Shown here: positions 26,599-34,124 of the stretch, piece after piece
Position numbering within the stretch: the first letter of the stretch is position 1
Layout: every line of letters starts with the position of its first letter
Notes under the pieces: model-generated
What the model was told of the DNA's origin: nothing
Database searches by the model: none
Seen by the model: the letters and a program-made list of their open reading frames with translations, nothing else
Made by a program: the position numbers and the translations under genes
From: Veillonella sp. VA142
Lineage (GTDB): Bacteria; Bacillota; Negativicutes; Veillonellales; Veillonellaceae
Direction: 5' to 3'
NCBI RefSeq assembly: GCF_003992135.1
Contig: NZ_RQVN01000002.1
Location: 124,001-188,000 of the forward strand
Length of the DNA: 64,000 bases

Positions 26599-27371
26599 TT
26601 TGGGTTATAGCGGGCACATTGGATGGTCGTAACTTGGCGGTGTCTGTGCAAGAGCATACGGGATTACCGGTGTTGGTGTCTGTGGTGAGCCAATATGGTG
26701 CACAATTGGCATCCCATCCAGGCATTGAAGTGCATGAAGGACGATTGAATTTAGAAGAGATGAAAGCTCTCATTCAAAATAAAGGGATTACCATGCTCAT
26801 CGATGCGAGCCATCCTTATGCAGCAATTGTGACAGCCACAGCACGTGAGGCAGCAGCAGATATGGAGATTCCTTTCATTCGATTTGAACGGAAAGAAGTT
26901 CCGTTACCAGCGTATGATAAATTACACCATGTGAGCAATGAAGAGGAGGCAGCTACCTTAGCAGGTAAGCTAGGTAAAGTGGTATATCTGACAACAGGTA
27001 GTAAGACCATGCATGTCTTTGCCAAGTCTGAAGCTCTACAAGATGCAGAAGTATGGACCCGTGTGTTACCAACGGCGGAAGTGCTACAAATGATGGAAGA
27101 CTTAGGTGTCTCTCCTAAGCATACCATCGCTATGCAAGGACCATTTTCTTATGACATGAATAAGGTGATGTTCCAAGATACAAAAGCAGAGGTAGTAGTG
27201 ATGAAGAACTCTGGCCTTGTAGGAGGTTCAGATACTAAGCTACAAGCTGCTATCGATTTAGATGTTCATGTCATTGTTATTGATCGCCCAACACCGGCAA
27301 AAGGGGCAGTGACAATTTCAACAGTAGAAGAATTTAAAACCCTATGGGAGGATTACGATGGATTACATTAA
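26595..27371 (+). CDS. cbiJ: cobalt-precorrin-6A reductase
   Basis: NAD(P)H-dependent reduction of precorrin-6A. The 258-residue protein starts at GTG (26595), overlapping the cbiH stop; it opens with VIAGTLDGRNLAV and has LIDASHPYAAIVTATA and GPFSYDMN-type motifs of CobK/CbiJ. It overlaps cbiC by 14 bp. Confidence 0.92.
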   Translation: MIWVIAGTLDGRNLAVSVQEHTGLPVLVSVVSQYGAQLASHPGIEVHEGRLNLEEMKALIQNKGITMLIDASHPYAAIVTATAREAAADMEIPFIRFERKEVPLPAYDKLHHVSNEEEAATLAGKLGKVVYLTTGSKTMHVFAKSEALQDAEVWTRVLPTAEVLQMMEDLGVSPKHTIAMQGPFSYDMNKVMFQDTKAEVVVMKNSGLVGGSDTKLQAAIDLDVHVIVIDRPTPAKGAVTISTVEEFKTLWEDYDGLH

Positions 27372-28023
27372 AAACCCGAAAGCAATTGAAGATAAAAGTA
27401 TGGAAATTATTTACCCATATGTGAAAGACATGGGATTTACTGAAGACGAAATTCGTGTGGTATCTCGTACTATCCATGCGTCTGGTGACGTAGAATATGC
27501 GAAATTATTCCGTACTAGTGAAGGTGCTGTAGCTGCAGGTATTGCAGCTGTGAATAATGGCGCTCATGTTTACACTGATGTGGAAATGGTGCGCACAGGT
27601 ATTTCTAAACCAGCATTGAAGCTTCACAACAGTGAAGCACATTGCTTAATTCGTGATGAAAAAGTAGCAGAAATGGCAAAAGAATTAGGTGTAACACGCT
27701 CTATTGCGGCTATGCGTACATTTGGTAAACAATTAGAAGGTCAAATCGTGGCGATCGGTAATGCACCGACTGCTTTATACGAAGTATTGCGCCTTGCCTT
27801 AGAAGAAGGTATTCGTCCCGCTTTAATCATCGGTATTCCAGTAGGCTTCGTAGGTGCTGCAGAATCTAAGGATTATTTAGCAGAAGTATCTCCAGTTCCT
27901 TATATTACAATCCAAGGTAACAAAGGTGGTAGCTCCATTGCTGCATCCGTTGTTAACGCATTGTTCTACACAGATGTAAAACGTAACGATATGTTATTTG
28001 TAGAAGGAAAAGAAAAGAAATAA
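27358..28023 (+). CDS. cbiC: cobalt-precorrin-8 methylmutase
   Basis: Moves the methyl group from C11 to C12 to give cobyrinic acid. The 221 residues carry the catalytic-His motif RTIHASGDVEYAKLFR, VYTDVEMVRTGI, and the C-terminal GNKGGSSIAASVVNAL. Last cbi gene of the run; its stop overlaps the start of the ABC permease gene, so metabolite synthesis and transport are coupled. Confidence 0.94.
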   Translation: MDYIKNPKAIEDKSMEIIYPYVKDMGFTEDEIRVVSRTIHASGDVEYAKLFRTSEGAVAAGIAAVNNGAHVYTDVEMVRTGISKPALKLHNSEAHCLIRDEKVAEMAKELGVTRSIAAMRTFGKQLEGQIVAIGNAPTALYEVLRLALEEGIRPALIIGIPVGFVGAAESKDYLAEVSPVPYITIQGNKGGSSIAASVVNALFYTDVKRNDMLFVEGKEKK

Positions 28024-29021
28024 TGAATAGAACGAGTCAAACACGCAATGCATGGCGTATGTTTCTCGTTCTAGTGTTTGGGGCAGCAGCGATTGCTGCC
28101 CTCATCTTATCATTAGTATTTGGGTCCGCCCAGACTACATTGGCTCAAATATGGCATACATTGTGGTCTCCCACTTTATCTGATACGAACTCACTAGTCA
28201 TATGGAACATTCGCTTACCGAGGAATATAGTAGCGGCCCTAGTAGGCTCGAATCTAGCTGTAGCAGGTGCTATCTTACAAGCAGTTATGAAAAATCCATT
28301 AGCAGATCCGCAAATCGTAGGGGTTTCCTCAGGTGCAGGATTAGCTGGTGTCATAGTATTAATTTTATTTCCTTACCTAGAATATGCAGTGCCATTCATC
28401 GCCTTTATTGGCGCTTTGACGGCAGCTATTCTTGTATATGCCTTAGCCTGGAAACAGGGCATACGTCCGAGTCGTATTATCTTAGCTGGCGTAGCCGTAG
28501 CTGCATTTCTAGGGTCCATGATATCTGCCCTTCTCGTGTTCTATGGTGATCGCGTACAAGGGGCTTTATTATGGATGGTAGGTGGTCTTGCTGCTCGTAG
28601 TTGGCCACAAGTGTATATCTTAATTCCTTATACCATAGGTGGCTTGTTATTTGCTTTCTTAGGAGCAAAACGATTGACCATACTCAGTTTAGGTGATGAA
28701 ACAGCACGCAGTTTAGGCTTAGCCGTTGAAAAAACACGGTTTATGATGACTGCCGTGGCGGCATTATTGGCGGCGAGTGCTGTATCGGTGGCAGGTTTGA
28801 TTGGTTTCGTAGGATTGATTATTCCGCACATTGCGCGCATGATGTTGGGCACAGATTATCGATTCCTATTGCCGGGCTCTGCCTTCTTAGGAGCTTTTGT
28901 GCTAGTTATTAGCGATACTGTGGGGCGTACGTTATTTAGCCCAATTGAAATTCCAGTGGGTATTATTATGGCTTTCTTTGGTGCGCCATTCTTCTTGTAT
29001 TTATTGAGGAGGGATGACTAA
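28023..29021 (+). CDS. FecCD-family ABC transporter permease (BtuC-like)
   Basis: Inner-membrane permease of 332 residues with about ten hydrophobic segments. RNIVAALVGSNLAVAGAILQ, NPLADPQIVGVSSGAG and GLIGFVGLIIPHIARMMLG are family signatures. The family moves iron-siderophores, haem and cobalamin; the direct overlap with cbiC (TAATG) suggests a cobalamin, corrinoid or cobalt/iron chelate substrate. No binding-protein gene is adjacent; the closest is the lipoprotein at 31.8-32.7 kb on the other strand. Confidence 0.9.
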   Translation: MNRTSQTRNAWRMFLVLVFGAAAIAALILSLVFGSAQTTLAQIWHTLWSPTLSDTNSLVIWNIRLPRNIVAALVGSNLAVAGAILQAVMKNPLADPQIVGVSSGAGLAGVIVLILFPYLEYAVPFIAFIGALTAAILVYALAWKQGIRPSRIILAGVAVAAFLGSMISALLVFYGDRVQGALLWMVGGLAARSWPQVYILIPYTIGGLLFAFLGAKRLTILSLGDETARSLGLAVEKTRFMMTAVAALLAASAVSVAGLIGFVGLIIPHIARMMLGTDYRFLLPGSAFLGAFVLVISDTVGRTLFSPIEIPVGIIMAFFGAPFFLYLLRRDD

Positions 29022-29794
29022 TGAAACCAGTAATTTCTGTGAAAGATTGTCGTGTCTCCTTCGGGGAAAAAGAAGTCTTAAAGGGCATCGATTGGACCGT
29101 CTATGAAGGGGAAATCGCTACCTTAATCGGTCCTAATGGTTGTGGTAAAAGTACATTATTACATGCCATTACTAGTGCCATTAAAAGTACCGGAACCATC
29201 CAAATTGCAGGGAAAGAGGCAAAGGGCTATTCTAATAAAGAATTAGCTAGATATATGGCATTTTTACCACAAGTGCCTTCTATCCCAAAAGATATGTTAG
29301 TAGAAGAACTCGTTAACTGTGGTCGATTCCCATATCAATCTTGGTGGAAGCAACAAGGATCCCATGATACAGAAGTGGTAGATGCTGCCCTAGAGGCCAC
29401 ACAAGTGAGTCATTTACGGAATCAGCTAGTATCTTCCTTATCTGGTGGAGAACGGCAACGGGTATGGATTGCTATGGCCTTAGCTCAAGAACCAAAGGTA
29501 TTGATTTTAGATGAACCAACCACCTACTTAGATATTAATCACCAGTTGGAGATTATGGAACTGTTACAAGACTTAAATCGCCGTGAAGGGTTAACAGTTG
29601 TCATGGTTCTTCATGAATTGAACCAAGCGGCACAATATTCCCATCGGGTCGGTGTACTCTATCAAGGGCATATCTTGGCCGATGGATCACCAAAAGATGT
29701 AATGACAGAAGAATTACTAGAAAAAGTATTTGCTGTTAGAACAGATGTAGAAGTAAGAGAGTTTCCTTATATACGGATACAGGGGTTGCTGTAG
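29021..29794 (+). CDS. FecE/BtuD-type ABC transporter ATP-binding protein
   Basis: ATPase subunit, 257 residues. Walker A GPNGCGKST near residue 38, signature SSLSGGERQRVWIAMAL, Walker B VLILDEPTTYLD, and switch His in VLHELNQAAQ. Overlaps the permease gene by one base and should pair with it. A terminator follows, closing the cbi-transport operon. Confidence 0.93.
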   Translation: MKPVISVKDCRVSFGEKEVLKGIDWTVYEGEIATLIGPNGCGKSTLLHAITSAIKSTGTIQIAGKEAKGYSNKELARYMAFLPQVPSIPKDMLVEELVNCGRFPYQSWWKQQGSHDTEVVDAALEATQVSHLRNQLVSSLSGGERQRVWIAMALAQEPKVLILDEPTTYLDINHQLEIMELLQDLNRREGLTVVMVLHELNQAAQYSHRVGVLYQGHILADGSPKDVMTEELLEKVFAVRTDVEVREFPYIRIQGLL

Positions 29795-29837
29795 TACTTA
29801 AGCAAAACTTAACAAGAAATCTATAACTTTTTATATT

Positions 29838-29873
29838 GGCATAGTCATAACCATTGGCTATGCCGATTTTTTT
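29838..29873 (+). terminator. intrinsic terminator of the cbi-ABC operon
   Basis: GGCATAG / CTATGCC stem, 13-nt loop, followed by a run of seven T. Confidence 0.8.
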
Positions 29874-30066
29874 GAGTTGGGATATGTACTGATGGTGTTA
29901 GTATATAAAATAATAATTCTATGATACAATAACGGTATATTAATGAGTAAAATTGACAAATAATTTTCAAAAATAAGATGTTTGATATGGGTGTGGATAC
30001 TATTTTTAAAATAAGTGGTGAAAGATTAGGAATAGGGTAGGACGATAAATTTTTAAAGGAGTATAT

Positions 30067-30780
30067 ATGAATACAACAAAAGAATGGATTGAAAAATATG
30101 AAACAGTAAAACATTTATTAGTTGCCCCTATGAACTATGCAGAAGTTTTTGAAAAAAATGAAATTCATGGGAAAAAATTATTTGTTTTAGAAATGGGAGA
30201 ACTTATATTTCCTACGGGAGAAATTTTGGTAAGAGATCCTTTGGTTTGGCTGACTAGAGTAGAAAAACCTTACTTAACAAAAGTACCAATAGGAAAGTAT
30301 AGCATTGAAACTTTAGTAGCAGAAATCGAAGAAGAACACTATCGTTATGTACTTACAAGAGTAAAATTTAATGAATATAAGCCTGTGATTTATTACGAAG
30401 CTTTAAAAGGCGATGAAAACCTAGAAGATGTAGATAATGAAAGTATTTTTGGATTTATGGTTGATGCAGGATTGGCAACTATAGTTGATGTAGAAACAAG
30501 AGATAAATATTGTGATTTTGTAGAGCAGTGGTGTAAAGAAAATACTGAAAAAAATATTTATAATGATTTTTTTGCAAAGGAATTTAAAGAAAATGCCATG
30601 AAATATCCAAAATTTCAAAGAGAAGATGGAGACTGGATAAACTTTAAAATTCCTAATACAGATTTATCAATTCCTATGATTCAGTCTGGTTTTGGAGATG
30701 GACAGTATCCAGTATATTTTGGGTATGATGAAAAGGAAAATCTTTGTGATATTGTTTTAGAGTATATACCGATAAATTAA
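30067..30780 (+). CDS. DUF4241 domain protein, immunity-like
   Basis: A 237-residue cytoplasmic protein ending in IPMIQSGFGDGQYPVYFGYDE, the hallmark of the DUF4241 family. Such genes are frequent in polymorphic-toxin/immunity loci, but a role as an immunity protein is an inference. The gene is clearly AT-richer than its neighbours (many AAA, AAT and ATT codons), pointing to acquisition. AAAGGAG upstream. No toxin gene with a secretion signal is nearby. Confidence 0.75.
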   Translation: MNTTKEWIEKYETVKHLLVAPMNYAEVFEKNEIHGKKLFVLEMGELIFPTGEILVRDPLVWLTRVEKPYLTKVPIGKYSIETLVAEIEEEHYRYVLTRVKFNEYKPVIYYEALKGDENLEDVDNESIFGFMVDAGLATIVDVETRDKYCDFVEQWCKENTEKNIYNDFFAKEFKENAMKYPKFQREDGDWINFKIPNTDLSIPMIQSGFGDGQYPVYFGYDEKENLCDIVLEYIPIN

Positions 30781-30782
30781 TT

Positions 30783-31010
30783 TCAAAGGGGGATAAAAAG
30801 TCTAATTTAAATAATGAAGCAAATGCTATAGATGAATTAGATTTTTACATAATAGAATATAGAAAATATGAACATAAAAAGAACTTTAAGCATTATCAAG
30901 CTTTCTTTGATAAATCAGAAACTATTATTTCTTATCTTGAAAAGCATTTAAACGATGAAGAGATTGATGCAGAAAAATGGATAGATGTAACAAGTGAATT
31001 TACAGAATAA
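30783..31010 (+). pseudogene. startless gene remnant in the AT-rich island
   Basis: One frame stays open from the DUF4241 stop to TAA at 31008 (~75 codons) and reads like real coding sequence: DELDFYIIEYRKYEH, then KHYQAFFDKSETIISYLEKH and EIDAEKWIDVTSEF. It has no ATG, GTG or TTG in a useful position, although an AAAGGGGG sits at its upstream end. Most likely the 3' end of a gene that lost its start; the family is not recognised. Alternatively it uses a non-standard start. Confidence 0.45.
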
Positions 31011-31034
31011 ATAAAAGTTGTAATGAGGTAGAAT

Positions 31035-31508
31035 ATGGAAAAAATAAAACATGATTTTTTTGGAGAATTAGATTTAGTAAATGGATTAGACGATGGTATG
31101 GGATTTAGTAATGATGTTGTTGTATTGTGGGAAGAAGAGGTAAATGGAATTAATACAACACTTTGGTATGGTAAACCAGCTAAAATCACAACAGAGTTAT
31201 TAGATAATTTTACGAAGTTTTTACAAAATTTTGGTGAATATAACATAAAAGCTAGAAAAGTAATAGGAGAATATCTATTAGAAGATAATACATATATTAC
31301 ATTTCATAAAGAAGAATTAGGACTTGATTTACCAGAAGGTGTAAATGAATTTGTACAATGTATGAAAGTTACGAATATTGGATTATGGACAGATGGAGAG
31401 AATGTAATGATTGTAGATTATATGATTTCTCCAGAAGAAAGTGATGAAATTTTAGCTGTTAAATTTAATGATAGTCTTGATATTATAGATATTTCTTGGG
31501 AAAGTTAA
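31035..31508 (+). CDS. DUF2004-like hypothetical protein, immunity-like
   Basis: A 157-residue cytoplasmic protein. KIKHDFFGELDL at the N-terminus and the alternating hydrophobic/acidic layout suggest DUF2004, a family often found singly or among immunity genes. Strongly acidic. GAGGTAGA precedes the ATG. Shares the AT-rich codon use of the DUF4241 gene. Family call is tentative. Confidence 0.6.
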   Translation: MEKIKHDFFGELDLVNGLDDGMGFSNDVVVLWEEEVNGINTTLWYGKPAKITTELLDNFTKFLQNFGEYNIKARKVIGEYLLEDNTYITFHKEELGLDLPEGVNEFVQCMKVTNIGLWTDGENVMIVDYMISPEESDEILAVKFNDSLDIIDISWES

Positions 31509-31736
31509 AATTTAAAATTAAAGGGTAACTATTAGAATATTTTGTGTAAATGTCAATATAAGAATGTACAATTTTGACGATATAAAATGCACTTAAATTG
31601 CAAGTAGAAGACGAAATAGGAAGTTTGAAGTAACATATAGGTACGAAATCAATTCAGAAGAGATTAAAAGGAGAAGAAAGTGAACTGCTTATAATTTGTA
31701 AATAGTTGAGAATGAAAGCAACAAGATAGCAAAATA

Positions 31737-31789
31737 AAATGCATGCTATACAGTATATAGATTGCTATATATGTTAGCATGCATTTTAT
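31737..31789. terminator. terminator between island and binding-protein gene
   Basis: A 13-bp perfect stem AAAATGCATGCTA / TAGCATGCATTTT with a 25-nt loop and A/T tracts on both sides. It can end the minus-strand lipoprotein transcript and the plus-strand island transcript. Confidence 0.75.
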
Positions 31790-31792
31790 CGT

Positions 31793-32737
31793 TTATAATT
31801 GTACTTTCACGCCGTAAATGATCTTAACTAATTCAGCCATTGCCTCAGGTGTTTCTAGTCCAGGATTCAATAGGAACCATTGGGAAGGTAAGAAGATAAC
31901 TTTGTCATTTTTCACAGCTTGTAATTGATTCCAAGCAGGGTTGCTAGTCATTTCTTTGGCAAAGGTTGCATTGATTTCATCCTTTTTACCCATGGTAACG
32001 ACAAGGATTATGTCCGGGTTATCTACTGTTAATGTTTCCAAGGAATAAGGCACTGTTTTAGATGTCACATTGTCTTTCAAATGTTGTTCTACTACATTGT
32101 TGATGCCTAATTCACGAACCATGGACGCCGTAATTGCTAATGGAGTTTCGGCTGTTACCGATTTACCAGTAGCTCGTAATACAGCGATTTTGACAGGTTT
32201 ATCTTTAGGGACAGCAGCTTTCACAGTATCGATTTTTTTATTGTAATCTTCGATGACAGATTTGGCTTTATCTTCTGTATGGAAAATATTACCCAATAAT
32301 GTTAAAAGTGGAATATTATCATTGATTCCATCGTAGTTAATCAAAATAGATGGAATGTTATTGCTATCTAGTTGCCCTTTGAATTTTTCATGTTGGCTAG
32401 GTAAGCCTAATACTAAATCAGGATGTAGACCAACTAATTGTTCCATATTAGGATTGGCTGTATGGCCTATGCTTGGTAATGATTCAATTTCACTAGGTAA
32501 TTTTTCGTTACTTTCAACACGAGCGATGGCTTTGCCACCTACAGCATAGATCATTTTAGAAATAGAGTTAGATAGGGCTACCACCTTGGATGGGTTAGCA
32601 GGAATTGTGTAGGACTGATCTTGGTAAGAGACAGTGCGAGTTGTTTCTGTTGTAGTAGGACCTGTTTTTGCGCATCCACCTAGTAACAAAGAAGTGGAAA
32701 GTAGAACAGCACTACAAATTTTTAAATATGTTTTCAT
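31793..32737 (-). CDS. ABC transporter substrate-binding lipoprotein (iron/haem/corrinoid type)
   Basis: A 314-residue class III binding protein. Signal peptide with lipobox LLLGGC (Cys ~22), then RTVSYQDQSYTIPANPSKVVALS, IGHTANPNMEQLVGLHPDLVLG, and the two-lobe layout joined by a long helix (KAKSVIEDYNKKIDTV). The family binds siderophores, haem or cobalamin. It lies downstream of the exported chelatase gene on the same strand and is the likely partner of the permease/ATPase at 28.0-29.8 kb. Confidence 0.85.
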   Translation of the reverse strand: MKTYLKICSAVLLSTSLLLGGCAKTGPTTTETTRTVSYQDQSYTIPANPSKVVALSNSISKMIYAVGGKAIARVESNEKLPSEIESLPSIGHTANPNMEQLVGLHPDLVLGLPSQHEKFKGQLDSNNIPSILINYDGINDNIPLLTLLGNIFHTEDKAKSVIEDYNKKIDTVKAAVPKDKPVKIAVLRATGKSVTAETPLAITASMVRELGINNVVEQHLKDNVTSKTVPYSLETLTVDNPDIILVVTMGKKDEINATFAKEMTSNPAWNQLQAVKNDKVIFLPSQWFLLNPGLETPEAMAELVKIIYGVKVQL

Positions 32738-32757
32738 TGTTTATTTCTTTCAAATAA

Positions 32758-32778
32758 GGGGATACGAAACGTATCCCC
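32758..32778 (-). terminator. hairpin between cbiK and the lipoprotein gene
   Basis: Perfect 9-bp stem GGGGATACG / CGTATCCCC with a 3-nt loop. On the minus strand it is followed by TTATTT, a weak T-tract, so it may lower but not abolish expression of the downstream lipoprotein gene, or stabilise the upstream mRNA. Confidence 0.6.
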
Positions 32779-32811
32779 CTAAATTTTAATACTATACTAT
32801 TGTGATTGCAA

Positions 32812-33807
32812 TTATTTTACTAATGCATCATATGCTTCGGAAGCACGTTCAGCAAAGATATCACGAATTTGTTGGTTTTCACCAGCACCATGGATGTAAG
32901 TATCTACAGTGAAACCTTCTTTCATAAGGATATTTTTGTGAGAATCAGGTTCGTCGCCAGCCATATCGTTGTTTGCATGGTCACCAGCCACCATCATTAA
33001 TGGCATTAATGTAACGTGTTTGATTCCTTTTTCTTTCAATTGAGGGATCACTGTTTCAAGGTTTGGCCATCCTTCAACAGTGTAAAGGTATGTGTTTTGG
33101 AATCCCATGGAATCGATACGATCTTGGATTACTGCATAGTACGCATTAGATGGATCTGGAGTACCATGAGCCATGATCAATACAGCAGAATCTTTTGTTT
33201 GGATCATAGGGAATTGGGAAGAGTATGCTTTTAATGCTTGTTCAATATCATCGCGTTGTTCTTCTTGTCCCATCCAATACATTAAAGGTAAACCTAATGT
33301 CATTTTTTTGAAATCTTGTTTATGGTGGTTGAATACAGCGCCAGCATAGTTATATTCCATACCTGGAATCATATTTAATGTTGTTAAAGCAACACGAGTG
33401 TATCCATCAGCTTTTAATTGGTCTAATGCTTCTTCTGGAGTAGGGTATGTAATGCCTTCTTTAGCTTTAATACGGTCAATGATGATATGGGATGTGAAAG
33501 CAGTGACTACTTTCACATTTGGATGTTGTGCTTTGATTTCATTGATTGTAGCATCAATTGTTTTTGCACGAGTATCTTTGAAAGTAGTGCCAAAGGACAT
33601 AACTACGATAGCATCTTTATTCATTGCGTCTTTCATCATTGGATTTTCGTATGTGCGAACACCAATGGAAGCTGCTTCTTGTAATGCTGGAGTTGCGTCT
33701 TTTACTTCAGAGTTTAACATGTACGCCGCATCAGTAGATTGAGAAACACCGAAAGCTGCAGTTACGGCTAATGCTGCAACCATAGCGCTTTTAGAAAAGA
33801 ACTTCAT
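32812..33807 (-). CDS. cbiK: exported sirohydrochlorin cobaltochelatase (CbiK type)
   Basis: CbiK inserts cobalt (or iron) into sirohydrochlorin. After residue ~45 the 331-residue protein follows CbiK: VVMSFGTTFKDTRAKTI, the metal-site His in LIMAHGTPDPS, and MMVAGDHANNDMAG with the second His. Unlike cytoplasmic CbiK (~265 residues) it begins with a signal peptide, MKFFSKSAMVAALAVTAAFG...TDA|A, so it should be periplasmic, as described for CbiK-P of Desulfovibrio. The cytoplasmic cbi operon would not be served by an exported enzyme unless substrate is exchanged. AAGGAG precedes ATG. Confidence 0.9.
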   Translation of the reverse strand: MKFFSKSAMVAALAVTAAFGVSQSTDAAYMLNSEVKDATPALQEAASIGVRTYENPMMKDAMNKDAIVVMSFGTTFKDTRAKTIDATINEIKAQHPNVKVVTAFTSHIIIDRIKAKEGITYPTPEEALDQLKADGYTRVALTTLNMIPGMEYNYAGAVFNHHKQDFKKMTLGLPLMYWMGQEEQRDDIEQALKAYSSQFPMIQTKDSAVLIMAHGTPDPSNAYYAVIQDRIDSMGFQNTYLYTVEGWPNLETVIPQLKEKGIKHVTLMPLMMVAGDHANNDMAGDEPDSHKNILMKEGFTVDTYIHGAGENQQIRDIFAERASEAYDALVK

Positions 33808-33845
33808 AATAATTCTCCTTACCTAAAACTAGAATATACCCAAAA

Positions 33846-33874
33846 GCATGAATACTTATTTTCCCTATTCATAC
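33846..33874. promoter_or_regulatory. inverted repeat in the cbiK 5' leader
   Basis: GCATGAATA (33846-33854) and TATTCATAC (33866-33874) form a 9-bp inverted repeat with one mismatch and an 11-bp spacer. It lies between the cbiK -10 box and start codon, so it could be an operator or an RNA hairpin. No known regulator is matched. Confidence 0.4.
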
Positions 33875-33882
33875 TTACTATT

Positions 33883-33911
33883 ATTATAATCTCAACTGTG
33901 ATAAGTGTCAA
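33883..33911 (-). promoter_or_regulatory. consensus sigma-70 promoter for cbiK
   Basis: On the minus strand, TTGACA (33911-33906) and TATAAT (33888-33883) with exactly 17 bp between them, a perfect consensus. It gives a leader of about 70 nt before the cbiK ATG and implies strong expression unless repressed. Confidence 0.8.
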
Positions 33912-34022
33912 TGAAATAGGGATATCTAATGATGAAAGTTAGCTATAATGATAAGGTGCAATCGTATTGGCATAGGTTGTATTAAGTTTGTTTTTACTTA
34001 TATATAAGTTTTATGAATAAAA

Positions 34023-34051
34023 TTGACAATAAAAAAGAGATATGCTAACTT
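34023..34051 (+). promoter_or_regulatory. promoter for the trimeric autotransporter gene
   Basis: TTGACA at 34023-34028, 17-bp spacer, and an extended -10 element TGC-TAACTT ending at 34051. It lies about 75 bp before the start codon. Confidence 0.6.
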
Positions 34052-34124
34052 TATACAGTTATAAAAAATAAACTTTTGTATATGAAATTAATAAGTAGTT
34101 ACTATGAGAAGGTAGAGGTTAGGA

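Noticed and set aside
33901-33960. Fur box in the cbiK-adhesin intergenic region
   Set aside because: ATAATGATAA is only a half-site; the full 7-1-7 or 19-bp consensus is not met.
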